Assembly (NCBI GenBank): GCA_963773685.1
Contig: CAVZBY010000001.1
Location: 1 to 64,000 of the forward strand
Source: JALHVH01 sp963773685
Lineage (GTDB): Bacteria; Acidobacteriota; Aminicenantia; Aminicenantales; Saccharicenantaceae
DNA: 64,000 bases
Direction of reading: 5' to 3'
The translations under genes and the position numbers were made by a program. Positions 48,635-59,565 of the stretch are shown here, piece after piece. A model generated the notes under the pieces. The model made no database searches. It was not told where the DNA came from and saw only the letters and a list, made by a program, of their open reading frames with translations. Within the stretch, counting starts at the first letter, position 1; every line of letters begins with the position of its first letter.

Positions 48635-49993
48635 ATGGACCTGAGAAGCCTGTCGTTTCCGGAAGCCCCGCTTATCCGCGTCGAACCCCCCGGCCCCCGG
48701 TCCCGGGAGTTCCTGGAATTCCAGAAGGCCCATGAGAGCAGTGCCGTATCCTACACGCGCGGGATGCCGATGGCCCTCCGCCGCGGCCGCGGGGCCACGG
48801 TCGAGGACGTGGACGGCAACATCTACATCGATTTCTTCGGGGGCGCCGGGGTCATGAACTTCGGTCATGCCAACCCCGAGGTCATCGCCGCCGCGAAAGC
48901 CCAGATCGATGACCTCACCCACACTCTCGACATTCCGAGCCCGCCGCGCCGGGCGCTGTTGGAAAGACTCCTCCGGAGGCTTCCTCCGGAACTGACCCGC
49001 TGCCTCTTCGGAGGCCCGACCGGCTCGGACGCCGTCGAGTCGGCCATGAAGCTGGCGAAGCTCAACACCGGCAGGCCCGGTATGGTGGCTTTCGAAGGCT
49101 CTTACCATGGGATGACCGCCGGCGCGCTCTCGCTGACGAGCGGAAGCGGGTTCCGGCAGGGATTCCTCCCCCTGCTCGGCGAGATCCATTTCCTCCCCTA
49201 TGCCTACTGCTACCGCTGCGCCTTCGGCCGGAAGGCGGGGGCATGCGACCTCGAATGCGCCGCTTTCGTCGAGCACGTCCTCGAGGACCCTCACTCCGGA
49301 GTGGGCCGGCCGGCGGCGATCATCGTCGAGGCCGTCCAGGGGGAAGGGGGGACCATCGTCCCGCCCCGGGAGTTCCTGCCGCGTCTGCGCGAAACCTGCA
49401 CCCGGCATGAGGTTCTTCTCATCGTCGACGAGGTCCAGGCGGGATTCGGCCGCACGGGCCGGATGTTCGCCTTCGAGCATACCGGCACCGTCCCCGATAT
49501 CTGCGTCATGAGCAAGGCGCTCGGCGGCGCCGGGTTCCCCATCTCGGGCATCGCCTACAAGGAAAAGCTGGACACGTTCCCGCCCGGAAAGCATATCGGC
49601 ACCTTCCGCGGCAACGTCACCGCCTACGCGGCCGGCGCCGCTGCCCTGGATTTCATGGAAAGGACGGACCTGGCCGGCCACGCGGCCGGGCTCGGGGAAT
49701 GGATGCTGGGCCGGCTCAAGGAATTGGAGAAGGATTCGCCCGTCGTCGGCGAGGCCCGGGGCCTCGGCCTCATGCTCGGGGTCGAGTTCGTCAAGGACAA
49801 GGCGACGAAGGCCCCGGCGTCCGACCTGGCCAAGGCCGTCCGGGCGTTCTGCCACAAGCACGGCCTCCTCATCGAGGTCGGCGGCCATTATGACAACGTC
49901 GCCCGATTCCTGCCGCCCCTGGTCGTTACCCGGGACCTGGCCGAGAAGGGCCTGGAGGTCTTTGCGGAAGCCGTCCGGCACGTGACGCCTTAA
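48635..49993 (+). CDS. Class III PLP-dependent aminotransferase
   Basis: A 452-residue enzyme. Landmarks: DVDGNIYIDFFGGAGVMNFGH, GPTGSDAVESAMKLAK, FEGSYHGMTAGALSLTS, VDEVQAGFGRTGRMFA and the PLP lysine in CVMSKALGGAGFP. A Cys-rich insert PYAYCYRCAFGRKAGACDLEC is shared with the 4-aminobutyrate/diaminobutyrate-type branch. It probably transfers an omega-amino group to 2-oxoglutarate; the exact substrate is not fixed by sequence. Own promoter; upstream of the glycolytic cluster. Confidence 0.9.
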   Translation: MDLRSLSFPEAPLIRVEPPGPRSREFLEFQKAHESSAVSYTRGMPMALRRGRGATVEDVDGNIYIDFFGGAGVMNFGHANPEVIAAAKAQIDDLTHTLDIPSPPRRALLERLLRRLPPELTRCLFGGPTGSDAVESAMKLAKLNTGRPGMVAFEGSYHGMTAGALSLTSGSGFRQGFLPLLGEIHFLPYAYCYRCAFGRKAGACDLECAAFVEHVLEDPHSGVGRPAAIIVEAVQGEGGTIVPPREFLPRLRETCTRHEVLLIVDEVQAGFGRTGRMFAFEHTGTVPDICVMSKALGGAGFPISGIAYKEKLDTFPPGKHIGTFRGNVTAYAAGAAALDFMERTDLAGHAAGLGEWMLGRLKELEKDSPVVGEARGLGLMLGVEFVKDKATKAPASDLAKAVRAFCHKHGLLIEVGGHYDNVARFLPPLVVTRDLAEKGLEVFAEAVRHVTP

Positions 49994-50056
49994 GGCCCCC
50001 CCTATAGGAGTCCTCCGAACGCGGTCCTCCGTCCGCCCCGGGGCCTCCGGGCTCCC

Positions 50057-50086
50057 TTGAAACCGGCCCCAAAGTGTGTTACTTTG
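50057..50086 (+). promoter_or_regulatory. Promoter with overlapping dyad before gap
   Basis: TTGAAA (50057-50062), 17 nt, TACTTT (50080-50085). A perfect dyad CAAAGT-N5-ACTTTG (50070-50086) covers the -10, a good repressor site for control of the glycolytic operon. Confidence 0.55.
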
Positions 50087-50130
50087 AATAGACTTTTCCG
50101 ATCAGCCAACACATCCCAAGGAGGCTAATC

Positions 50131-51132
50131 ATGGGCATCAAGATCGGCATCAACGGATTCGGCCGCATCGGCCGCAACTTTCTCCGGGCCTCGGCCGGCG
50201 ATCCGGCCATCGAGGTCGTCGCGACGAACGACATCACCGACGCCAAGACGCTGGCCCACCTCCTGAAATACGACACGATCCTGGGCCGCTTCAAGGGCGA
50301 AGTCCTTGTCGACGGCGACGCCATCGTCGTCAACGGGAAGAGGATCAAGGTCCTGGCGGAAAAGGAGGTCGGCAAGCTCCCCTGGAAGGAGTTGGGCGCC
50401 GAGATCATCCTCGAATCGACCGGCAAGTACACCAAGAGGCCCGACGCCATCCAGCATATCGAGAAGGGAGGAGCGAAGAAGGTCGTCATCTCCGCTCCCG
50501 CGACGGACCCCGACGCCACCATCGTCATGGGGGTCAATGAGAAGAATTACGACCCGGCCAAGCACGCCATCATTTCGAACGCTTCCTGCACGACGAACTG
50601 CCTGGCCCCGGTGGCCAAGGTCCTCCACGAGGGTTGGGGCATCGAAAAGGGCTTCATGACGACCATCCACTCCTACACCAACGACCAGAAGATCCTGGAC
50701 GCCCCCCACAAGGACCTGCGCCGGGCCCGCGCCGCCGCCGTGGCCCAGATCCCGACGACGACAGGCGCGGCCAAGGCCGTCGGCCTGGTCCTGCCCGAGC
50801 TCAAGGGCAGGATCGACGGGATCTCGATTCGCGTCCCGACCCCCAACGTGTCGCTCGTGGACCTCGTCGCCCTCCTGAAGAACAAGGCGACGGCCGAAGA
50901 GGTCAACGCGGCCTTCAAGAAGGCTTCGGAGGGCGCCCTCAAGGGCATCCTCGCCTACACCGAGGAACCCCTCGTCTCGGTCGATTTCATGAGCGATCCC
51001 CACTCCGGGATCATCGATGCGCTGTCCACCAAGGTCATCGGCGACAACCTCATCAAGATCCTGGCCTGGTACGACAACGAGTGGGGCTATTCCTGCCGGC
51101 TCGTCGACCTCATCAAGTACATCGCCAGGTAA
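50131..51132 (+). CDS. gap: Glyceraldehyde-3-phosphate dehydrogenase
   Basis: A 333-residue enzyme: NAD-binding INGFGRIGRNFLRA, catalytic Cys in SNASCTTNCLAP, and WYDNEWGYS near the end. Starts after AAGGAGG. It oxidises glyceraldehyde-3-phosphate to 1,3-bisphosphoglycerate. First gene of the gap-pgk-tpiA-secG operon. Confidence 0.97.
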   Translation: MGIKIGINGFGRIGRNFLRASAGDPAIEVVATNDITDAKTLAHLLKYDTILGRFKGEVLVDGDAIVVNGKRIKVLAEKEVGKLPWKELGAEIILESTGKYTKRPDAIQHIEKGGAKKVVISAPATDPDATIVMGVNEKNYDPAKHAIISNASCTTNCLAPVAKVLHEGWGIEKGFMTTIHSYTNDQKILDAPHKDLRRARAAAVAQIPTTTGAAKAVGLVLPELKGRIDGISIRVPTPNVSLVDLVALLKNKATAEEVNAAFKKASEGALKGILAYTEEPLVSVDFMSDPHSGIIDALSTKVIGDNLIKILAWYDNEWGYSCRLVDLIKYIAR

Positions 51133-51139
51133 GCCGGCC

Positions 51140-52318
51140 GTGAGATCCGTCGAAGATCTGGACGTCAAGGGCAAGCGTGTCTTCCTCAGGGTGGACTTCA
51201 ACGTTCCCCTGACCGAACAGGGAGAGATCCGGGACGACACCCGCATCCGGGCCTCCCTCCCGACGATCACATACTTGCTGGGCCACGGGGCGAAGCTCAT
51301 CATCGCCTCCCACCTCGGCAGGCCCAAGGGCAAGGCGGACCCCAAGATGAGCCTCAGGCCCGCCTCGGCCCGCCTCGCCGAGCTCGTCCCCAACAAGGTG
51401 ACCCAGGCCCCGGAGGTCGTCGGGCCGGAGGTCGCTCGCCTCAAGAAGGAGCTCGGGGAGGGAGAGGCGCTCGTCCTCGAGAACGTGCGCTTCACCAAGG
51501 CCGAGACGGACAACGATGACGCCTTCGCCAGGCAGTTGGCCGAGGATATCGACGTCTTCGTCAACGACGCCTTCGGTTCCTGCCACCGCGCCCACGCCTC
51601 GGTCGAGGCCATCGCCAAGTTCATCCCGGTCAAAGCGGCCGGATTCCTCCTCGAAAAGGAAGTGGCCTACCTCCGCAAGGCCGTCCATTCCCCGGCCAAG
51701 CCCTATGTGGCCATTCTCGGCGGGGCCAAGGTCGAGGACAAGATCCCGGTCATCGAGAACCTCCTCAACAAGGCCGACGACATCCTCATCGGGGGAGCGA
51801 TGGCCTACACGTTCCTCAAGGCCAAAGGAGAGGACGTGGGCCGATCGCTCGTCGAGGACGACAAGAAGGAAATCGCCCTGAAGATCCTGGCCAAAGCGGC
51901 CGAAAAGAAGGTCCGCTTCCTCCTGCCTCTCGACCACGTCCTGGCGACGGCCGTGGACGCCGGCGCCGAGACCAGGATCGTGGATGGGACGCCGTTCCCC
52001 GCGGACATGATGGGGGTCGATATCGGGCCCAAGACCATCGCCGCCTACGCGAAGATCATCGCCGGAGCGAAGACCATCGTCTGGAACGGGCCCCTCGGCG
52101 TGTTCGAGATCGACAAGTTCGCCGCCGGCACGATGAAGATCGCCGAGGCCGTCGCGGCCTCCGGCGCCGTATCCATCATCGGCGGGGGGGATTCCATCGC
52201 CGCCGTCAAGAAGGCCGGTGTGACGGACAAGATCACCCACATCTCGACGGGCGGCGGCGCCTCGCTCGAGTTCCTGGCCTACGAGACCCTGCCGGGCATC
52301 GAAGCCTTGGAGAAGTAG
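51140..52318 (+). CDS. pgk: Phosphoglycerate kinase
   Basis: A 392-residue enzyme starting at GTG 51140, seven bases after the gap stop. Landmarks: GKRVFLRVDFNVPL, SHLGRPKG, FVNDAFGSCHRAHAS, AILGGAKVEDKIPVI, WNGPLGVFE and GGGDSIAAV. Makes ATP and 3-phosphoglycerate from 1,3-bisphosphoglycerate. Confidence 0.97.
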   Translation: MRSVEDLDVKGKRVFLRVDFNVPLTEQGEIRDDTRIRASLPTITYLLGHGAKLIIASHLGRPKGKADPKMSLRPASARLAELVPNKVTQAPEVVGPEVARLKKELGEGEALVLENVRFTKAETDNDDAFARQLAEDIDVFVNDAFGSCHRAHASVEAIAKFIPVKAAGFLLEKEVAYLRKAVHSPAKPYVAILGGAKVEDKIPVIENLLNKADDILIGGAMAYTFLKAKGEDVGRSLVEDDKKEIALKILAKAAEKKVRFLLPLDHVLATAVDAGAETRIVDGTPFPADMMGVDIGPKTIAAYAKIIAGAKTIVWNGPLGVFEIDKFAAGTMKIAEAVAASGAVSIIGGGDSIAAVKKAGVTDKITHISTGGGASLEFLAYETLPGIEALEK

Positions 52319-52324
52319 TCCGCC

Positions 52325-53104
52325 GTGTCGAAGAAAGCTCCCCTCGTCGCCGGCAATTGGAAGATGCACGCTACCCTGGCGGAGGCGCGCGCTCTGATCT
52401 CCTCCCTCGTCGCGGCGGCCCCGAGCCTCGGGGACGCCGGGTTGGTCGTCATCCCCCCTTTCACGGCCCTATCCGAGGCCGCGAAGCTCACCGCAGGAAC
52501 ATCGGTCGGGTTGGGCGGCCAGAATCTCCACTGGGAGGACAAGGGCGCCTTCACCGGCGAGATCTCGGGCCCGATGCTCAGGGACACGGGCTGCGCTTAC
52601 GTTGTCATCGGCCACTCCGAACGGCGGCAGTTGTTCGGCGAGACCGACGCCTCCGTCAACAAAAAGGTCCGGGCGGCCCTCCGTTATGGGCTCGCCCCTA
52701 TCCTCTGCGTCGGGGAATCCCTCGAGGAGAGGGAGGCCGGGAAGATCATCGACCGGATCGGGTCCCAGCTCGACGAAGGGCTCCGGGAGATCGGGGCGGA
52801 GGAGGCGAAAAGGATCGTCTTCGCCTACGAGCCCGTCTGGGCCATCGGGACGGGGCGGACGGCCACCCCCGCCCAGGCCGAAGAGATCCATGCCTTCATC
52901 AGGGGGCGGCTCGAAGAAAAGTATGGAAAAACGGCGGCCGCCTGTGCTATAATCCTCTACGGCGGCTCGGTAAAGCCGGCCAACGCGTACACCCTGTACC
53001 TGGAAAAGGATGTCGACGGATTCCTGGTCGGAGGCGCGTCCCTCGAGGCCGGATCGTTCGTCCGGATCGCGGAGGAGGCTCTCCGGGCCGGCAAGGAAGA
53101 GTAA
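52325..53104 (+). CDS. tpiA: Triosephosphate isomerase
   Basis: A 259-residue enzyme with a GTG start, 6 bp after pgk. Landmarks: AGNWKMH, GHSERRQLFGETD with catalytic His, AYEPVWAIGTGRTA with catalytic Glu, and YGGSVKP. Interconverts dihydroxyacetone phosphate and glyceraldehyde-3-phosphate. Confidence 0.97.
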   Translation: MSKKAPLVAGNWKMHATLAEARALISSLVAAAPSLGDAGLVVIPPFTALSEAAKLTAGTSVGLGGQNLHWEDKGAFTGEISGPMLRDTGCAYVVIGHSERRQLFGETDASVNKKVRAALRYGLAPILCVGESLEEREAGKIIDRIGSQLDEGLREIGAEEAKRIVFAYEPVWAIGTGRTATPAQAEEIHAFIRGRLEEKYGKTAAACAIILYGGSVKPANAYTLYLEKDVDGFLVGGASLEAGSFVRIAEEALRAGKEE

Positions 53105-53109
53105 AAGAC

Positions 53110-53493
53110 ATGGGCACGTTAATCCTCATCATTCACATCATCGTCTGTTTCATCCTGATCTTCGCCGTCCTTCTCCAGTCCGGAAAGTCGGCGGACCTGG
53201 CCGGCGCGTTCGGCGGGGCGGGCAGCGCGACGGCCTTCGGGCCCCGCGGGTCAGCGAGCCTGATGTCGAAGATCACGACGGCATCGGCCGTCCTCTTCAT
53301 GTTCACCTCGATGGGCCTCTGGATCATGTCGACCCGGGGGGCCAAGTCCGTCGTCCGCGGAGAGACCTCGCCGGCGGCCCAGACCGCCCCGGTCACGGCC
53401 CCGGCCCCGAAGAAGGAAGAGCCGAAAGCTCCGGCGACGGAGACCCCGGCCCAGACGCAGGAGAAGGCTCCCGCGACCGAGCCCGAAAAGTAG
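53110..53493 (+). CDS. secG: Preprotein translocase subunit SecG
   Basis: A 127-residue protein with two membrane helices (about residues 3-22 and 52-73) joined by the conserved QSGKSADLAGAFGGAGSATAFGPRG loop (shown in part: QSGKSADLAGAFGG). A Pro/Glu/Ala/Lys-rich tail follows, longer than in E. coli (110 residues) and probably disordered. Starts 5 bp after tpiA; the tpiA-secG-tRNA-Leu order is common across bacteria. Confidence 0.93.
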   Translation: MGTLILIIHIIVCFILIFAVLLQSGKSADLAGAFGGAGSATAFGPRGSASLMSKITTASAVLFMFTSMGLWIMSTRGAKSVVRGETSPAAQTAPVTAPAPKKEEPKAPATETPAQTQEKAPATEPEK

Positions 53494-53546
53494 CACCCTC
53501 TCCGGGCCGGGTTCCGGCTCCGGATGCATATCCGCTCTCCGAGCGT

Positions 53547-53632
53547 GGCGAAGTGGTGGAATTGGCAGACACGCTAGCTTGAGGGGTTAGTGAGCTTAAA
53601 CGCTCGTAGGGGTTCGAGTCCCCTCTTCGCCA
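53547..53632 (+). tRNA. tRNA-Leu (anticodon GAG)
   Basis: An 86-nt class II tRNA: acceptor GGCGAAG (53547-53553) with CTTCGCC (53625-53631) and discriminator A; anticodon stem CTAGC/GTTAG around loop TTGAGGG (anticodon GAG); long variable arm; T arm AGGGG-TTCGAGT-CCCCT. CCA is not encoded. It lies 53 bp after secG. Confidence 0.95.
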
Positions 53633-53750
53633 CTCCTTCCTTTCGACCCATAAGCTGAGGCCCGCTGGGCCAGGCCGCGGCCGACGGAAGGCGCGCCCCG
53701 AGCCGAGAATTCCATAACACGCGAAAAGAAAGATGGGGCGGTCGCGGGGG

Positions 53751-55915
53751 TCAGCGCCTTTCCAGCCGCTCGAGCTCGGCCTTCGCCTTTCGGACGTTGG
53801 CCCCGCTCTCGCCCCCGGAATTATCAAGATAGAGCCTGAAGCTCCTCACCGCTCCCCCGACGTCCCCGCTCTTTTCGTAGGCAATAGCCAGGTTGAAATA
53901 TCCGGACGGCGTCGGCTGGATCGCCACAGCCCTTTCGAGCCAGGAAACGGCCTGGGCGAATTCACCCAGGTAGGAATAGGCGATGCCGATGTACTGGAGA
54001 AAGCCCTGCTCTTGGGGGTAGTCATCGACCAGTTTCTCGTAAACCTCGATGGCTTCCCTCAATCGGCCCCCGGAGGCCAGGCTCCCCGCGTAGCTCATTC
54101 TCAGGAACCGGCTTTCCGGTTCGACGGCCAGGGCCCGGCCATAATAAGCCCGGGCATCGTCCTTCCGGCCCTGAGCATCCAGGATCCCGGCGCAGACGGT
54201 CAGCGCGTCGACGTTCCGGGGGTTCAGCTCCAGGACCTTGTTCATGGCCGCCAGGGCTTCTTCGGACCTTCCGGTGACCAGATAGGTGTGCCCCAGGCGG
54301 ACCATGAGGATCTCCGAGTTCGGGATTCGGGCCATGCCGTTGTTCAAGGTCTCCAGCGCCTGGTCGAACTTCTTCTGCCTCGCCTGGGCGAGAGCCAGGC
54401 TGACATAACCCGCAGGAGCGTCCGGGACCTCCTCCAGAACCCTGGCATAGATCTTCTCCGCCGCGGCATAGTTCTCCTCGAACTCGCGGACCTGAGCTTC
54501 CTGGATCAGCCTCAGCAAAGGGATCTTCGACTTTGGGTCCGGCAGGGACTGACCGCTTCCGGAGGGAGCGAAGTTCACGTAACCTAAGGACCGGAGCCGT
54601 TCCCGGGCCTCTGAACTCACACCGGCCTGCTCGCCGGCCGCCCTCGGACCGAGGAGCTCCTGTTCCAGCCGCTTCTTCATTTCGCCGGCTTTGCCGTCCG
54701 AGGACGCGATCCTGTCATTCGCCTCCCCCGGGTCGCTCTTCAGGTCATAGAGCTCGGGCTGCGGGGCCTGGATGTATTTCCAGTCCCCGGAGATCAATCC
54801 GACCAGCTCGGACCAGCCGAAGTTCTCCCGGGGATAGACGGTCTCCACCAGAGTGTCAAGGTCCTTCCGGTCCCTTCCCCCGGTCCAGGCGACCAGGCTT
54901 TGTCCCTTCATTCCCCCGGCCTCGTCCTTCAGGCCGAGGGCCTCCAGGATGGTCGGAGCGACGTCGATCAGCCGGACCCGGCTCTCGACGACCCGGGAGC
55001 GGGCGAAGATCGAGCGATTATGGAAGATGAGCGGGACCCGGAGGGTCTCGTCATACAGAAAGAGCCCGTGACCGAGCTCCACTTTGTCGCCCAGCCCTTC
55101 CCCATGGTCGCCGGCGACGACGACGAGGGTCTTCTCCAGGACCCCCAGCTCCCTGAGCCGGTTCAGGACGGCGCCGACATAGCGGTCCATGTAGGCGATC
55201 TCGCCGTCGTAGGGAGCACCGGCGAATTCCTCCTTATAGGGCGACGGCGGATCGTAGGGCAGATGGGGATCATAGTAATGGACCCAGCCGAAGAACTTGT
55301 TCGATCCGCGGGCTTCCAGCCAGCGGGAGAATCCGGCAAAGGTCTCTTCGGCGCGGCGTTCCGCGTTCTGGGTCTTGAAGGGGAATCCGCCAGGAACGTG
55401 TCGTCATAAACGTCGAAGCCCCGGTCGATGCCGAACCGGGAATCCACCGAAAAGGCCGAGACGAACGCCCCGGTGGCATAGCCTCGTCCCTTCAGGATCT
55501 CGGCGAGGGTCCTGATCCCGGCGGGAACCTCGTGCCCGTTATTGCGGACCCCGTGGGCCGCCGGATAAAGCCCGGTCATGATGGAAACGTGAGACGGCAG
55601 GGTCAGGGGGGCCGGGCAATAGGCCCGGGCGAAAACGATCCCCTCCCGGGCAAGGCCGTCAAGATTGGGGGTCCTGGCCGCGCTATTCCCATAGCATCCG
55701 AGGTGGTCGGCCCGGGTCGTGTCCAGGGTTATCAGGAGGACGTTGTAAGAAGGAACGCCCTCGGGAACGGACTTGCGGGACCGGGGGGCTATGACAAGGA
55801 AATAGGCCAGGATCCCCACGGCCGCGGCGGCCACCGCCCCTCCCCGGAGGATCCTCGACCGGCCGCGGGGCGCCGACTTCCCGGACTTTCGCTTCGCTTT
55901 CTTCTTTTTGCTCAT
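53751..55915 (-). CDS. Membrane-anchored sulfatase/phosphatase-fold protein with TPR tail (one frameshift)
   Basis: The N-terminal frame (55915 start) has a basic tail, one membrane helix (about residues 27-45) and the alkaline-phosphatase/sulfatase start LLITLDTTRADHLGCYG. Near 55380-55383 a C run is one base short (minus strand CCCC); adding one C joins FLADSP to FKTQNAERRAEETF in the frame that continues through GDHGEGLGDKVELGHG (metal site) to about residue 470. About five TPR repeats to 53751 follow. In place of the sulfatase C/S-x-P-x-R nucleophile motif it has CPAPLTLPSH, so the nucleophile is probably Thr or Ser. It may be a phospho- or sulfo-ester hydrolase or transferase acting outside the membrane. 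Convergent with the tRNA. Confidence 0.85.
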
Positions 55916-56028
55916 CGTTCCCGAACCATCTTATCATAATCCGCGCCGAAGGAAGCGGACTTCAGCCGGCTTTCCCTTCCGGATCCCCCACCCAGCATCA
56001 GCCGCACGTCCGGCGTGTAACGAACGAT

Positions 56029-56066
56029 AAAAAAAGGGCCCGCCCCCCCTGAGGGGAGGCGGGCCT
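56029..56066 (-). terminator. Intrinsic terminator of receptor 2
   Basis: On the minus strand a GGCCCGCC...GGCGGGCC stem with a short TCA loop is followed by seven T (56035-56029), 28 bp after the receptor stop. Confidence 0.85.
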
Positions 56067-56093
56067 GTGAAGATCAGGTGCTGTGCGCTTCGC

Positions 56094-59000
56094 TCAGAAC
56101 GAGAACTTGAAGCCCAGCCGCGCGGACCAGGGAGAGAACCGGGTCTCCCACTTGCCGTAGGCGCTGTTCACGTCGCCGGCGTCGATGATCATCTGCTGAT
56201 AATCGCGGGCCAGAGTCCCGTCGAGGATCTCGTCGTCGGAGGCGTAGATGCCGTCCAGGTTGGGGTGAGTAGATCTTGCTCTGGATCGTCTTGGTATTGG
56301 TAACGTTGTTGATCTGGAGGTTGATCGAGGCGCGGTAACTGTCGCCGATCCTGAAGGTATAGTCGAGATAGAGATCGGCCCAGAAGGTGAAGGGCAGGCG
56401 GCCGAGGTCGCCGCGGTTCTCGACGAGCATCCACCGGTTGTTCATGTGGAGCTTGGTCGTCAGGGGCAATCCGCTCCGGCCGTAGCCGACGACGCCGACG
56501 GTCAGGCCGAACGGGAAGGCATAGGTTCCGTAGGCCTTGAAGGAATGGGTCCGGTCCTGAGGCAGGGGCCCGTCGAGATTCTTCCCCTGGCCGTCGTACA
56601 TAAGGAACCAGTCGTCGTAGTACAACTGGACGTTCGTGCCCAGGCGGGCCACTCCGGCATCGTCATACCCGACCTCGTCGGTGCTGGCCAGGCCGGAATA
56701 GTTTCCGGCGATCCGGCTCAAGGTGTAGTTGACGCCGCCCTGCCAGTTGTCGCTGAACCTCTTTTCCAGGGAGATGTTCACGCCGTAATAATCCCGGGTC
56801 GCCTTCGGGGTCGGCCAGCGGCCGTCGAGGAACTTCCCTCCCTGGGATACCGGCAGGGACCAGCCGTAGCCGGGATTGACGATCCAGAAATTCTCCGTGA
56901 CGCTCGTTTCGCCCGTCACGGGATCGGTCTCGATGGCAAGGGCCCCGACGTCCTCGATCGTCCGGAGGAGCTTCTTGTTGACGAGACGGACGGACAGGGA
57001 AAGGTTGTCCGACAGCTTCTTCTCCGCGCCGAAGGAAATTTCCCTCTGGGCGGTCGGCTTCAGGCCCGGATCGGTCCGGCCGAACGACGGCGGCAGGTAA
57101 TCGAGGCTTCCGGCGTAGGTATCGCCGGCTTCCTGGCTGGCCTCGTCGAGTGAACTCGCCGTTCGCCGCGATCTGGGTCCAATCGGGATTCGTGCAGCGC
57201 GTAGAAATCCCGTCAGGTGCTTGTAGCCGCCGTAGGTCAGCTCGGCTATGTACATCTTCATGACGTCGTAATAGATGCCGAAGCTTCCGAAGACCTTCAG
57301 GCTGGAATCCCCGAACACGTCATAGACCACGCCCAGCCGGGGGGCCAGCGCGTCGGTCAGGTCGAACTTGACGGGCTTGTCGGTGTAACCCGCGTACGAC
57401 GTGACGTCCGTCATGGCGGGGATGTACTGGCTCTCGGCCCGGACGCCGAAATTGATGGTCAGCCGGTTCTTGATGGTCCAGGAATCCTGGATGTAGGCCG
57501 AGTAGTTGTTGGCGTGGATGTTCCAGTCGCCGCCGTAGATGGGCTGGTTCAAGTTGCCCCGGACGTAATAGTACCCGTACTTGCCGTAGAACGGGCTGCT
57601 CGGGTCGGCGCCGGGGCCGATGGGGAAGCCCAAGCGAGTAGTTGGTCTTGCCGAAGTACAGGAAGACTCTGGGGGTGAATAGCAGCTGATATAGACGTCC
57701 TCATGCAGCCAGGCATAGCCGATGCCGGCCTTGAGGGCGTGCTCACCCATGAAGTTGAGGTAGTAGGAGACAGTCCAGGTTGTTGCCGATCTTCTCTTGG
57801 AGGTACTTCTGCCGCTCCTGGAAGGTTGCGGAAGACGTCCAGTCCTCGGAATGGATCAGCTCCGGATTGGCGACGTAGAAGGGATCGGACGCGAAGGGCT
57901 GTTCGAGTAGTTGAAGTTATAGGTGGTACCGTCCGGGGGCTTGATCCGCTGGTTGTTCTGGTTCTGCAGGTGCCAGCCTCCCCGGTAGCTGATGAGGAGG
58001 TTGTTGCCGACGGAATAGTCGGCGGTCAGGGCGGCCGTCCAGTTGGGATAGTCGTAGCCCCATTGCCCATAGGCATAATCCGAGTTGTCGGAGCCCTGGA
58101 TGCTCGGGAGCGTTCCCCGGTCCCGGCCGAAGTTGCTGATGTAGCTGCGCGGCCACGCGCAGTCCCGCGAACGGGGCGGCCGACAGCTTGATGGACCCGT
58201 TGTAGTAGGTCGCTCTTGGACTTGAAGGTCGAGAACGGGCCCTCGCGGCCGTTGAAGTCTCTCAGGGCCGTGGTCTGGCTCGTAGATCGGGTTGAGCGAG
58301 CCGAAGAACCAGAGCTTGTCCTTCAGGATGTAGCCGCCCAGGCTGATGACGCCCTCATAGCGGTTGTACTTGTCGCGATCCTTGCCGCCGTTGAAATAGA
58401 GGGCTGTCGTTGTTCACGTACTCCCAGAGGGTGTAGTCGTTCGGGTCCTGCCGGATGTAGTCCCGGGCGTGGCCCTGCATCAGCTTCGAATTGTTCTCAT
58501 AGAACATCATCAGGTCGCCGTGGAACTCGTTCCCGCCGGACCGGGTGATGACGTTGATGACGCCGCCCATCGAGCCGCCGAACTCGGCGTTGTAGCCCGA
58601 TGCCGTGACTTTGACCTCGTCGACGAGCTCGAGGACCATGTTCTGGCCCCTGACGCCCAGGTGGAAGTCCGTCGTGTCGGCGCCGTCGGCATAATAAACG
58701 TTCTCGGCGCCCGTGGCCCCGTCAACGGAGACGCCGGCCGTGAACTTGTCGTTCGAGACACCCGGGATGGTGCTGACGAGGGAGTCGAACGCCCTGCCGC
58801 GGGGCAGGGACAGGAAGGTCTCCTTGGTCATGACCGAGCCCTTGGTCGTGCTCTTGACATCGATCATGGGGGCCTGGCCGACGACCGTGACCTGCTCACT
58901 GATGGCCGCCTGCTCCAGAGCCACGTTCAGGGCCAGGGTCTGGGAAAAGTCCAGAAGGATATCCTTCCTGATCAGCGTATTGAACCCGGCCAGTGTGAAT

Positions 59001-59263
59001 GTAATATCATAAGTCCCGGACGGAAGGGCCATTATACGATAGATTCCGTTGCCATCGGTGACCGCAGACGCCTTGCCGATCAGTTTGGGGCTGGTGGCTT
59101 CGACCGTCACTCCGGGAAGAGGACTCCCCTGGTTGTCAACAACCTTACCGGTAATCCTTCCTTCCGGTGTGACCTGGGCGAAAGCCGTTCCAGCGATCGA
59201 GACGCATGCGATCAGGAAAAGTAAGAACAGCTTCTTTTTCATTCGATTGATCCGCCTTTTCAT
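56094..59263 (-). pseudogene. TonB-dependent receptor-like protein 2, many frame breaks
   Basis: The N-terminal part (59263 to about 58390) is intact: signal peptide, carboxypeptidase-regulatory domain (ITGKVVDNQGSPLPGVTVEA), plug (LPRGRAFDSLVSTIPGV; GGSMGGVINVITRSGGNEFHG). Between about 58390 and 57750 the barrel sequence hops through several frames. 57750 to about 56260 is mostly one frame, except for a stretch at 57130-57230 where compensating indels hide NPDWTQIAANGEF. A last shift near 56260 leads to the true end ARLGFKFSF and stop at 56094. Rebuilt length is about 1050 residues, a paralogue of receptor 1. The number of single-base breaks in sequence that is otherwise conserved favours consensus error over decay. 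Confidence 0.8.
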
Positions 59264-59565
59264 GCTTTCCTAACCTCTCTCTCCCGAGGTGAATCCGAAC
59301 AAGGCTCCACCTCAACCCTTGGTGCCTCATACCCCCCTAGATTACCGTCATTCGCACTCCTCGTCATTTTCAGTGCCCCGACAAGGTCCATGAAGGTCCC
59401 CCTTTCGACCGGGATTCGCTTCAAGGCGCCGTCAAGATCCTGAATGAATTGATGAATGGATACCGGGCGAGGAAGGATCGCGGCATCAAGATCGTTCTCC
59501 GCGAGGCTCTCCCCGCCGATACCATTCCCCTATCCGGCCGACGAGACTGTCGTCCCATGGCTGTC

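Noticed and set aside
52945..52960. TATAAT inside tpiA as a secG promoter
   Set aside because: No -35 at the right distance, and secG is only 5 bp behind tpiA in an obvious operon.
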